DNA of 64,000 nucleotides from assembly GCA_963678575.2 (NCBI GenBank), contig CAXXHV010000001.1, positions 124,001 to 188,000 of the forward strand, written 5' to 3'. The position numbers and the translations under genes were made by a program. Each line of letters begins with the position of its first letter. Within the stretch, counting starts at the first letter, position 1. This stretch comes from Pleomorphochaeta sp963678575. Its GTDB lineage: Bacteria; Spirochaetota; Spirochaetia; Sphaerochaetales; Sphaerochaetaceae. Shown here piece after piece: positions 17,313 to 25,142 of this stretch. The notes under the pieces are model-generated. The model worked only from the letters and a program-made list of their open reading frames with translations, was not told the origin of the DNA and did not search any database.

Positions 17313-18227
17313 TTATTCGAATATTATATTATGAGAAAGCATTTTTTCATTATCAAAAATAAAATTACCAACAAACTTTTCTCCCTTCAAAGCTTTTTCA
17401 AGCCAAAGTTTATCATCTTCCCACATTTGATCTAATGGTAATGCGTCTATAGGACACCAAAAAGGAGTTGCTTCTTCATTATCTCTTAATTGACCCTCTG
17501 CGCCTTCTCCAATATAAACATAACCTCTCATAGAAAGACCATCTTTGAATTGGAAATTTAATGTCCCAACATATTCTAAATTGTTAGTTGTATAGCCAGT
17601 TTCTTCTTCAAATTCGCGATAGGCTGCTTCAATAGCTGTTTCTTCAAGTTCAATATGTCCTCCAGGACCATTGATTAAACCTTTTCCCATTCCTTGCTTT
17701 TTGTTTATTAAAAGAACTTGGTTATCGTTTTTTACATATGTTAAAACACAACGTTCTTCAGGATCCCAAGAATCCCAGTCTATTTCGTCTACTGTGTCTG
17801 GACAAACAAATTTCTCTTCTTCAAGTTGTTTTTGAAGTTTTTGTTCTTCCTTTTGTTTCCTTTTTTCAACTTCTTCAGGATGTTCTTCATCCCAACAAGT
17901 TGTACAAAGATTATCATCTCCACCAATAATTCTTTCAAATTTCATCCTCTTTTTACATTTTTTACAATGTAATCTAAAAGGCCAAACTCTGTCTCTAAAA
18001 ATTATAGCAAGAGTTATTGGAATAATTATGGCAACATAGCCCAGATAAGTAGGTAACTTTCTCATTAGTACTATGACAATAAGAACGTTATATAGGAGTA
18101 ATAATGCAGCAATATAAATTGTTGCAAAACGCTTTTTTTCTGAGTGGTCTAATTTTCGTTGTGATATATTTACAAGTAAAACAAACATTAAGATCCACAT
18201 AAAATTATCTGCAAATTTTTGTAACAT
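17313..18227 (-). CDS. Membrane-anchored zinc-ribbon Nudix hydrolase
   Basis: The 304-residue fusion has three parts. Residues 8-78 hold three hydrophobic helices. Residues 88-111 form a CxxC...CxxC zinc ribbon, followed by a charged coiled coil to about 138. Residues 155-290 are a Nudix domain with an intact box, G190-x5-E196-x7-REFEEETG (204-211). Soluble MutT/NudG-type enzymes hydrolyse nucleoside diphosphate-X compounds, often 8-oxo-dGTP; a membrane form is unusual. A TTGACT-16-GATAAT promoter ends eight bases before the ATG and no ribosome site is seen, so the transcript may be leaderless. Confidence 0.82.
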   Translation of the reverse strand: MLQKFADNFMWILMFVLLVNISQRKLDHSEKKRFATIYIAALLLLYNVLIVIVLMRKLPTYLGYVAIIIPITLAIIFRDRVWPFRLHCKKCKKRMKFERIIGGDDNLCTTCWDEEHPEEVEKRKQKEEQKLQKQLEEEKFVCPDTVDEIDWDSWDPEERCVLTYVKNDNQVLLINKKQGMGKGLINGPGGHIELEETAIEAAYREFEEETGYTTNNLEYVGTLNFQFKDGLSMRGYVYIGEGAEGQLRDNEEATPFWCPIDALPLDQMWEDDKLWLEKALKGEKFVGNFIFDNEKMLSHNIIFE

Positions 18228-18384
18228 GAGATTAGATTATCTTTATAATTGAGAATTAGTCAAGAATAGAAGGTTTCATATAAAGGAGTTAACTGGATTT
18301 AGGTATAAAGTAATGATATTTTATTGCCTTAGAGCTAACAATAGAGTAGAATAAAAAATACTTTATAGGAAATTATAATTATAT

Positions 18385-18419
18385 GGAGGATGTTAAGACT
18401 TTTTCTTAACAAAAAAAAT
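18385..18419 (+). promoter_or_regulatory. Shine-Dalgarno separated from deoC start by a hairpin
   Basis: GGAGG (18385-18389) is 30 bases from the deoC ATG at 18420. Between them GTTAAGA/TCTTAAC (18392-18398 and 18404-18410) forms a seven-pair hairpin, then eight A and a T lead into the ATG. Looping out the hairpin leaves an 11-nt effective spacing, the same as at ebfC. Confidence 0.55.
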
Positions 18420-19082
18420 ATGAATATTGCATCATATATAGATCATACAATTCTTGCGGCAAATGCTACAAGTGAAAAAGTAGCTACTATTTGTAAAGAA
18501 GCTATCGAATATAATTTTGCTTCTGTTTGTGTAAATAGTTGTCATGTAAAAGAATGTTCAAAGAAATTAAAAAATACTGATGTTGCTGTCTGTACTGTGG
18601 TAGGATTCCCTTTAGGCGCAATGAGTACAAAAGCAAAAGCTTTTGAAGCTACTCAAGCAATAGAAGATGGAGCTGATGAGATTGATATGGTTATCAATAT
18701 TGGTTGGCTAAAAGATGGAAAAGATGATTTAGTATTAAAAGATATTAAAGCTCTTAAAGAGGCTTGTGGAGATAAATTATTAAAAGTTATTATTGAAACT
18801 TGTTTGCTTAGTGATGAAGAAAAAGTAAAAGCTTGTTCCTTAGCAAAGAAAGCTGGGGCAGATTTTGTAAAAACTTCGACAGGTTTTTCTACTGGTGGTG
18901 CAAAAGTTGAAGATATTGCATTAATGAGAAAGACTGTTGGCAAAGAATTAGGAGTAAAGGCAAGTGGTGGGATTCATAACTATGAAGAAGCTAAGGCTAT
19001 GATAGATGCCGGAGCAACTAGAATAGGTGCTAGTTGTGGAGTAGCTATTGTCTCTGGAGCCACTTCAGATGCAGAATATTAA
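18420..19082 (+). CDS. deoC: Deoxyribose-phosphate aldolase
   Basis: The 220-residue TIM barrel starts MNIASYIDHTILAA as is normal for DeoC. It has the Schiff-base lysine motif LKVIIETCLL, the general-acid lysine in FVKTSTGFSTGGA, and the phosphate loop VKASGGIHNYEEA. It cleaves deoxyribose-5-P to acetaldehyde and glyceraldehyde-3-P. The upstream in-frame ATG at 18390 is rejected because it touches GGAGG. With deoB (36.7 kb) and the thymidine kinase directly downstream it forms nucleoside salvage. The 3' end overlaps the kinase start by 14 bases. Confidence 0.96.
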   Translation: MNIASYIDHTILAANATSEKVATICKEAIEYNFASVCVNSCHVKECSKKLKNTDVAVCTVVGFPLGAMSTKAKAFEATQAIEDGADEIDMVINIGWLKDGKDDLVLKDIKALKEACGDKLLKVIIETCLLSDEEKVKACSLAKKAGADFVKTSTGFSTGGAKVEDIALMRKTVGKELGVKASGGIHNYEEAKAMIDAGATRIGASCGVAIVSGATSDAEY

Positions 19083-20196
19083 GAAAGATAAAGATGAAAC
19101 CTCAGATTTTTTAAAAAGTTTGGGGTTCCCTTCATTAGATGTTTTAGATACATTTACTCACTTTGATTTTACTCTTTCTGGAAGGCGTGTTTTACTTATT
19201 GGCCCTATGGGGTCCGGTAAAACTGAATTCGCAGCAAGAGTCTGGAGAGATGCGAATATTGCCCAGAAAAAAAGTGATATTGTTAAGAAAGCAACTAGTT
19301 ATAAAGATATTGATAGACGAAATGTTTTTTTTATCCGATCTCAAGTAGATGCTAATAGGTTTAATGAGTATCCTGAAGATGCATTAGCCTTTAGATCTGG
19401 ATATGTTCGTTGTGGGAAAAATATAGCAAAAATAAAAGACTCTTTTGGTTTGGAAAAAGTTATTGAAGATAATCCTACAGTAGGAACTTATATTATTGAT
19501 GAAGCTTCTTTTTTTGATGAAAGACTTGCATATGTAGTAAGAAATAATAGTCTGGGAAAAGGTATAATGTTTATTTTCCCAACGCTTATTTTAAATTTTA
19601 GAAGGGATATATTTAATTCAACTGCAAGATTGATGCTAGATGTTGCAACTGATGTTATTCCTTTAACAGCCTATTGTGAACACCCAGATTGCTTGGAACA
19701 TTCTTTTTTTACTTATAGATATTATAAAGTCGATAATAAAGAATGCCCTGCTTTATATTTTGATCCATTACTTATTGTTGGTGGAGATAGAATTAAATCT
19801 TCATCGCTTGAACCGGATTACGAAGCAAGATGTGATAAACATCACTTTTTGCCAGCTAAAGAATATACATATTATAATTTAAAACCATTAGGAGAATTAG
19901 CTGCTAGAGGTGATTCAAAGCCATTAAAACAAGAGCTTTATAATATTAAAGAAGATATTGAAAAGTCATATCTTTATAAAAATATTCATACGCGTTATCA
20001 AAATTATGAAAATGCTGAGGTTTATTATAATTCTTTATTACCTGCAAATATTAGTGAAAAAGCTCTCCTTTATTTATATTGTGAGCAAAATCTTGTATCA
20101 CAAGATTTGTTAAAACAAATAGTAGAAGAACTAAATCTAGATAAAAATTATTTAGAAAAAGTTGCTTTTGATAATAGACATCCTATTAATTTTTAA
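19069..20196 (+). CDS. tdk: TK1-type thymidine kinase with long C-terminal extension
   Basis: The protein has the P-loop GPMGSGKTEF, a Walker B-like IIDEASFFD, and paired cysteine/histidine metal motifs (CEHPDCLEHSF; CDKHH) in the positions of the TK1 zinc and lasso region. It is 375 residues from ATG 19069 (GGAG nine bases upstream), against 190-230 for common TK1 enzymes; the last 120 residues are an extra helical domain of unknown role. It phosphorylates thymidine. The 14-bp overlap with deoC indicates translational coupling, pairing thymidine capture with deoxyribose breakdown. Confidence 0.75.
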   Translation: MQNIKKDKDETSDFLKSLGFPSLDVLDTFTHFDFTLSGRRVLLIGPMGSGKTEFAARVWRDANIAQKKSDIVKKATSYKDIDRRNVFFIRSQVDANRFNEYPEDALAFRSGYVRCGKNIAKIKDSFGLEKVIEDNPTVGTYIIDEASFFDERLAYVVRNNSLGKGIMFIFPTLILNFRRDIFNSTARLMLDVATDVIPLTAYCEHPDCLEHSFFTYRYYKVDNKECPALYFDPLLIVGGDRIKSSSLEPDYEARCDKHHFLPAKEYTYYNLKPLGELAARGDSKPLKQELYNIKEDIEKSYLYKNIHTRYQNYENAEVYYNSLLPANISEKALLYLYCEQNLVSQDLLKQIVEELNLDKNYLEKVAFDNRHPINF

Positions 20197-21070
20197 ATGA
20201 GAGATTAATTTCAAGGTTACTGCAAAGCTTATCAACCTCTTTGATTAGCTTTGTAAGTTTTAATGTTCTATTCTGTTTTAACACATTAATTGTCTTAAGT
20301 AAATTAAGTACGCTTTCAAATCTATATTCGTTTAAGAATCCTTTTTCGGCGATAATATTATTTATTGAATAAATTAGATGTATTGCAATAAAATTTATAA
20401 TTGATAATCCATATGTTAATATTTCATCTCTAGTATTATTGTCTTGTTTTTTTAATTCAAATAAATCTTCTTCTATGTTTTTATAAGTTGTGAAATCTAA
20501 TAAGTATGTTTCATCTGAGAAATCTTTATTCATTAATTTTTCATAATATTTCATTAGTTGATTACATTCTTCTATGTTAAAAAAATTTTCAAGTATTTCT
20601 AGTTCTTGTGCTAAATAAATAATTGCTTTTTTTAAATCTGAAGTTGTTTTATAAATTTTTCCTAATTCAATTTTTAAATAAGAAGCTTCGTATAAAACTT
20701 GAAAATCTGATAAAGAACAATTTTCTTTGACCTTCATTAAAACTAGAGCATAAATTATTTTCCAGTATTCTGAATAATAGGTTTCTAATCTTTCTTTTAA
20801 TTCTAAGCTATTTTTATATAAAAAGAAGGATGCCCCAAATTCAAAGCAAGCACTAGATTCAATGTTAGGTTTCTCCTTTTTTAAGATCAAACCATTTTCA
20901 GTAATTGTACCTATAAGTTTTCCGCTTTTTTTCTTTGCTTTTCCTTTTTCTGAATCCCAAATAGAACTTCTTTCATATAAATACCAATGACCATTAATGA
21001 ATTTGATTTCTGTTCCACTTGGTTTTTTAAAATTTAAAACCCAGGAAGGTCTATTATGTTTTATTTCCAT
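20186..21070 (-). CDS. Transposase-derived protein lacking most of the DDE catalytic core (IS1634/IS4-like)
   Basis: The 294-residue ORF begins like spirochaete-type IS1634/IS4 transposases: RPSWVLNFKKPSGTEIKF, GHWYLYERSSIWDSEKGK, KKSGKLIGTITENGLI. It also ends like them (NFIAIHLIYSINNII, ESVLNLLKTINVLK, TLKLTKLIKEVDKL). Between these, only a first-aspartate-like segment YLLDFTTYKN remains; the expected 200 or so residues with the other two acidic residues are missing, yet the frame is open. ATG 21070 follows GAGGAA. No terminal inverted repeats flank it. It overlaps the convergent tdk stop by 11 bases. It is either a decaying element or a domesticated DNA-binding protein. Confidence 0.55.
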   Translation of the reverse strand: MEIKHNRPSWVLNFKKPSGTEIKFINGHWYLYERSSIWDSEKGKAKKKSGKLIGTITENGLILKKEKPNIESSACFEFGASFFLYKNSLELKERLETYYSEYWKIIYALVLMKVKENCSLSDFQVLYEASYLKIELGKIYKTTSDLKKAIIYLAQELEILENFFNIEECNQLMKYYEKLMNKDFSDETYLLDFTTYKNIEEDLFELKKQDNNTRDEILTYGLSIINFIAIHLIYSINNIIAEKGFLNEYRFESVLNLLKTINVLKQNRTLKLTKLIKEVDKLCSNLEINLSFKN

Positions 21071-21249
21071 TTGATTCCTCATTCTTTTATGTATTTATTA
21101 TGACTTAAGAAATAATAATCGTCTAGGAAAATAAAATCATATGATATTCTTTATTAAAAGAATCTAAAATTCTCTTTAGTTTTATTATAAAAAACAATTA
21201 TTTGCTAACTTAGAAAAAATAATATATTGTATAAATAAAGGGAGTAATG

Positions 21250-21939
21250 ATGAAAATATTATGTATTTCAGATGATAAAGATAGGCTTGTTTATTCTGCT
21301 TATATAAAAAATCATTTTAAAGATATAGATTTAGTTATTGGCGCTGGTGATTTATCCATTAGTTATTATGAATTTATAATTTCCTCATTAAATAAACCTT
21401 TATTTTTTGTATTTGGGAATCATAATTTAGAAGGTTATAATAGATACATGAATCCAAATCATAATGTGAAAGCAGTTACTGCTGCTAAAAATTTGGAAAA
21501 TGTATATGGTGGGGAATGTTTGGATGGAAAAGTAATAAGAGATAAAAAAACAGGATTAATAATTGCTGGTTTAGGAGGTTCTTATAAATACAATAAGGGA
21601 TTACATCAATATAATGAATTTCAAATGAGACAACGTATTATAAAATTAATACCTAAATTGATTTTAAATAAAATTAGATATGGTAGATATTTAGATATTT
21701 TAATTACTCATGCACCTCCTTTAGGTTATAATGATGAAATTGATAATTGCCATAGAGGTTTTTCAAGTTTTTTAACTTTTATGGATATTTTTAAGCCTAA
21801 ATACTTATTGCATGGGCATGTTCATTTAGTTGATACAAATGCAAGAAGAAAAGTTGTCTATAGACGAACTAAGGTAATTAATGTATATAAGTCGTATGTA
21901 TTAGAAGACGATAAGCTTGGATCCAATCCAAAGGCTTAA
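21250..21939 (+). CDS. Calcineurin-like metallophosphoesterase
   Basis: The 229-residue protein carries the metallophosphoesterase motif series ISDDKD, GAGD, GNHN, THAPP and HGHVH. The first motif reads DD rather than DxH, so one metal ligand may be altered. Substrates range from cyclic nucleotides to nucleoside tetraphosphates; none is assigned. GGGAG lies five bases before ATG 21250 (the adjacent ATG 21247 is possible). The stop is 13 bases before the ParB-like gene start, so the two are co-transcribed. Confidence 0.85.
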   Translation: MKILCISDDKDRLVYSAYIKNHFKDIDLVIGAGDLSISYYEFIISSLNKPLFFVFGNHNLEGYNRYMNPNHNVKAVTAAKNLENVYGGECLDGKVIRDKKTGLIIAGLGGSYKYNKGLHQYNEFQMRQRIIKLIPKLILNKIRYGRYLDILITHAPPLGYNDEIDNCHRGFSSFLTFMDIFKPKYLLHGHVHLVDTNARRKVVYRRTKVINVYKSYVLEDDKLGSNPKA

Positions 21940-21952
21940 AATAAGGAAAAAT

Positions 21953-22867
21953 ATGAGTGATTATAATATAGCTGCCCAAACTGAAGAAAACTTTGAAAAA
22001 GCAAAAAATAGAGCAAGAATGCAAGTTTTATTATCAAAGCTAAAGTGGGAAAATTCAGATTTATTATCTTTATATGAAGTAACTAAATTAATTAAACCTA
22101 GAAGCCAATCCTATTTAGGTGTTATGTCTATACCAATAAAAGATATTCTTGGTAGTGAGGGTAGAGCTCGAGATTTCTCTAAAGCGTTTTATCCTAAAAA
22201 AGACTTATTAAAACAAAGATGGAAGAATATTGATAAAGCTCATTTACAATTTGTAGAATTGCCAGCAATTAGTGTATATAAATTAGGACAATGGTACTTT
22301 GTTAGAGATGGAAACCACAGAGTTTCAGTTGCAAAAACTCAAGGTGCTGAATTTATTGATGCTGAAGTAGTAGAGTTAGATTCTCAAATTCCTTTAAAAC
22401 AAGGAATGACAATGCGTGATTTAAGAAAAAAAGTTATTGATTTTGAAAGACAAGAATTTTTAAATCAGTATAATTTTAAAGAAATTATTCCTATTGATGA
22501 AATTGTATTTTCTGCATCAGGAATGTATCCAGAGGTATTAAATCATATTAATGTTCATAAATATTATATCAATGAGAAGAAGGATAAAGAGATTTCTTTT
22601 GAGCAAGCTGTGAGAAGTTGGTATAAAAATGTTTATTTCCCAATAATAAAAGAGTGTAGAAAACTAAAATTATTGTCCGCGTTTCCTGGGAAAACTGAAG
22701 GTGATTTATATATCTGGATTGTCAGACATTGGGATTATTTAAAAAATATGAGTGGCTCGCAAAATGTTTCAATAGAAAGTGCAACCTTGGATTATAAAAC
22801 AAGATTTGCCAAAGGCTACTGGTCTAGATTTGGTAGAAGAATTATTGAATTTTTTTCAAAAAAATAA
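21953..22867 (+). CDS. ParB/sulfiredoxin-fold domain protein
   Basis: The 304-residue protein contains a ParB-N/Srx-like core near residues 95-150 (LPAISVYKLGQWYFVRDGNHRVSVAKTQG split by short loops) with the signature DGNHRVSVA. The C-terminal half is basic and helical, with no clear HTH. ParB-N domains bind CTP or act in DNA-linked regulation, and similar proteins are often labelled transcriptional regulators, but function is unknown. The start is ATG 21953, six bases after AAGGA; the frame upstream overlaps the phosphoesterase. A bidirectional terminator follows. Confidence 0.65.
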   Translation: MSDYNIAAQTEENFEKAKNRARMQVLLSKLKWENSDLLSLYEVTKLIKPRSQSYLGVMSIPIKDILGSEGRARDFSKAFYPKKDLLKQRWKNIDKAHLQFVELPAISVYKLGQWYFVRDGNHRVSVAKTQGAEFIDAEVVELDSQIPLKQGMTMRDLRKKVIDFERQEFLNQYNFKEIIPIDEIVFSASGMYPEVLNHINVHKYYINEKKDKEISFEQAVRSWYKNVYFPIIKECRKLKLLSAFPGKTEGDLYIWIVRHWDYLKNMSGSQNVSIESATLDYKTRFAKGYWSRFGRRIIEFFSKK

Positions 22868-22884
22868 TTTTATATGTTTATTAA

Positions 22885-22921
22885 AAACCCTTTTATGGAA
22901 TTTATATTCAATAAAAGGGTT
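22885..22921. terminator. Bidirectional terminator
   Basis: AACCCTTTTAT pairs with ATAAAAGGGTT around a 14-nt loop, between the convergent ParB-like gene and the flavodoxin-like gene. Confidence 0.8.
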
Positions 22922-22965
22922 GTAAATCAATGCTTTCTTTGTATATATGATATTAAATACAAATA

Positions 22966-23559
22966 TTATTCTTCCTGTATATAAGCTGCTAATGTATCAG
23001 CATATACTTCCATTACTTTTCCTAGTTTTTGGCTAGGTCTGATTAAATTTTCTTTTCCTGCTAGATGAACTAAGCCTGCAACTGGTTGATTGTGAGAATC
23101 TATTTCAGTGTGAACACCAAAAGGAATATGTAATAGTCCCATATTTTGAGCCCATAAGAGCATCGAATCTATAGCATGAGCTCCTTCACATGTAGAGTGC
23201 ATACAACTTGTATAGCAAGCGAAGAATTTAGAATCTAATTCTCTACTTTCAGAAAGAGGGAAAGTTGAGTCTAAAAAGGCTTTCATTTCAGCGCTTACAT
23301 TTCCAAATAGCGTTGGACCTCCTAATATTATCATTTCACTTTTTTTTAAAGTTGATGTATTTGCAACAGGCAAAGCCAAAATATCTTCTAGAAAATCATT
23401 TGCTGTTTCTAGTTTATTTGCCCAAATATGTAAATCCTCATCTTCTACTCTATAGAGTCTAGCGTCACAACTTCTTTCAATTAATAGTTCTTGTAAATAC
23501 TGTCCCATTATAAAACAGTTCCCATTTACACTATGTATTATGATAGAACATCTTTTCAT
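22966..23559 (-). CDS. Flavodoxin-like / NADPH-dependent FMN reductase family protein
   Basis: The 197-residue protein has a flavodoxin fold: an N-terminal beta strand and phosphate-loop region (IIIHSVNGNCFIMGQYL), the LGGPTLFGNVSAEMKAFLD motif that contacts FMN, and SKFFACYTSCMHS. WrbA and related proteins are the nearest match in layout. It probably reduces quinones or another acceptor with FMN. GGAGG seven bases before ATG 23559 sets the start; the TTG two codons upstream is less likely. The FadR-type regulator lies directly upstream on the same strand but with its own promoter. Confidence 0.78.
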   Translation of the reverse strand: MKRCSIIIHSVNGNCFIMGQYLQELLIERSCDARLYRVEDEDLHIWANKLETANDFLEDILALPVANTSTLKKSEMIILGGPTLFGNVSAEMKAFLDSTFPLSESRELDSKFFACYTSCMHSTCEGAHAIDSMLLWAQNMGLLHIPFGVHTEIDSHNQPVAGLVHLAGKENLIRPSQKLGKVMEVYADTLAAYIQEE

Positions 23560-23772
23560 GTGCAAACCTCCGTATTAATATTTATTAAAGTATATCATGG
23601 AATTTTATTTGTTGTCATAAAATACTAGAAAACAATATAAAAAATCAAAAAAAGTACTTTATATATACCAAAATAAAAAGCTCAAATTTAATAATGTATA
23701 TAATTTGAGCTTAATCTTAATTTTTTATTGATATTGATATTCTTATAAAAGAATATTAGTTTTTTTAGGGTG

Positions 23773-24513
23773 TTATAAATCTAAATCTTCAAATTTATCT
23801 GAGATACTTGTTAAATTAACAAGAGTTAAAGCAACAGCTAGATCTGTTTGTCCATTTTCTAAAGCATCAACTAAATAACGATATTCATTAACCTTTTTTT
23901 TCTTTTCTGTAAGGCCTTCTTTTATTCTATCTAAAGCCGCATATAATTGAGGAGATAAATTTTCATAAATTGAATTTAAAATAATATTATCATTTGATTT
24001 AATTAGAGTAGTATGAAATTCAAAATCATTTTGTTTAAAATTTCTAATTGCTTCATTATCTCTTGGGTTTTCTTCAAGAAGGGGAATTGTATTCTCCATT
24101 TTTGTTACACAACGGCCTAAAGAGCGTACTATTAGCATTCTAGAACTACTTCTTGATAATTCTCTAGTAGCTGAAACTTCAATTGTTGTTCTTACTTGCA
24201 TTAAATCTGTTAATAATTTTTTATCAGGAACTTGCTTGGACAACATTGACATTGATAAAGATTCAACAAATTGATCTAAATTATTGCTTTTTACTAAAGC
24301 TCTTTTTCCTTGACTGACTTGAATCAACCCTTTTGCTTCTAAATTTTTAAAAGCTTCTCTAACAGATCTACTTGAAGCAGAAAATTGTTGAGCTAGTTCG
24401 TGTTGGCTTGGTAAAGTTTCTCCAGCTCTATATTTTTTGGATAAAATCATTTCTTCAAGTTTGTTTGCAATTTGGGTTGATTTTGTTTCGTTTGTGATTG
24501 GTGAAATTAACAT
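23773..24513 (-). CDS. GntR family transcriptional regulator, FadR/FCD subfamily
   Basis: The 246-residue protein has an N-terminal winged helix (AGETLPSQHELAQQFSASSRSVREAFKNLEAKGLIQVSQGK, split here over residues 35-75) and an FCD ligand domain from about 95, with the metal-site pattern of Asp/His residues (NDFEFHTTLIKSND). FadR-type members sense organic acids or sugar acids. AAAGGAAA precedes the ATG. The perfect palindrome CATTTGACAAATG lies 49 bases upstream and overlaps the promoter, suggesting autoregulation; the same motif lies before the MATE gene. Confidence 0.88.
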   Translation of the reverse strand: MLISPITNETKSTQIANKLEEMILSKKYRAGETLPSQHELAQQFSASSRSVREAFKNLEAKGLIQVSQGKRALVKSNNLDQFVESLSMSMLSKQVPDKKLLTDLMQVRTTIEVSATRELSRSSSRMLIVRSLGRCVTKMENTIPLLEENPRDNEAIRNFKQNDFEFHTTLIKSNDNIILNSIYENLSPQLYAALDRIKEGLTEKKKKVNEYRYLVDALENGQTDLAVALTLVNLTSISDKFEDLDL

Positions 24514-24561
24514 TAATTTTTCCTTTATGTTTTTTTATTCTTTATATATTATAGCATATAA

Positions 24562-24574
24562 CATTTGTCAAATG
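24562..24574 (-). promoter_or_regulatory. Candidate autoregulatory operator of the FadR-type regulator
   Basis: The perfect 13-bp palindrome CATTTGACAAATG is followed on the minus strand by TTATATGCTATAAT. The palindrome overlaps the spacer/-35 region of the TATAAT promoter of the regulator gene. A near copy lies at 4595-4606. Confidence 0.5.
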
Positions 24575-24896
24575 TAAGAGGAAAATATAAAAAAAATTAT
24601 GAAAATCATACTTATTTCAAACTTAATACAATATGAATGATTCATTAAATGTGGTCATTATAGCTCTAAATTAGAGAAAAATGAATTTATTTGGAAATTT
24701 ATAAAAAAATGATATAGGACATAGGCCGATAAATAGAATAAGTTTAATTCTTAAAAATATTCTAAATTTTTAAAAATATTAATTATACCGTATAAGAAAA
24801 ATCTGTTAAAAAATATAAAAGGATTGATATAAAATTTTTATTTTCGATATTTAAACAATTTTGTAGAATAAAATAAATTAATTTTAAAAAAATTGT

Positions 24897-25047
24897 TTTA
24901 CAGAACAAAGAAGTTATGCAATAATAATATTTGTCGTTGTTCATATCTATTGCGATTGACCCAGCGCATAGATTTTTTAAGATTCTAGATGTATAGAATC
25001 AAAATAGGAGGTTGCCGCTTTTCCTTAGGTTAAGCGGTATTTTTTTG
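24897..25047 (+). ncRNA. Uncharacterised small RNA or htpG leader with three hairpins and an intrinsic terminator
   Basis: A promoter-like TTTACA (24897)-17/18-AATAATA predicts a start near 24932. The RNA of about 115 nt has a bulged hairpin ATCTATTGCG/CGCATAGAT (24945-24973), a perfect seven-pair hairpin GATTCTA/TAGAATC (24981-25000) and a terminator TGCCGCTT/AAGCGGTA (25013-25039) followed by seven T. The unpaired stretch AGGAGGTTG (25007-25015) is the exact complement of the CAACCTCCT core of the sigma-54 small RNAs at 28.9 and 29.2 kb. No ORF fits. It does not match a riboswitch I recognise; 6S RNA is not excluded. The remaining 24580-24890 stretch is AT-rich without clear features. Confidence 0.55.
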
Positions 25048-25057
25048 TCTTTTTTAG

Positions 25058-25086
25058 TTGCCGATTGTTTTATTTTTTTGTATTTT
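25058..25086 (+). promoter_or_regulatory. Likely htpG promoter
   Basis: TTGCCG (25058-25063), 17-bp spacer, TATTTT (25081-25086), giving a leader of about 50 nt before the GTG start. No CIRCE element is present. Confidence 0.4.
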
Positions 25087-25142
25087 CTTTAAAGGTCATA
25101 TGACTATTTTATGAAAATATATAGTTCTTCTGGAGGATTAAC

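Noticed and set aside
18653..18943. Minus-strand ORF inside deoC
   Set aside because: Antisense shadow of a clear gene; no start signals or recognisable domains.
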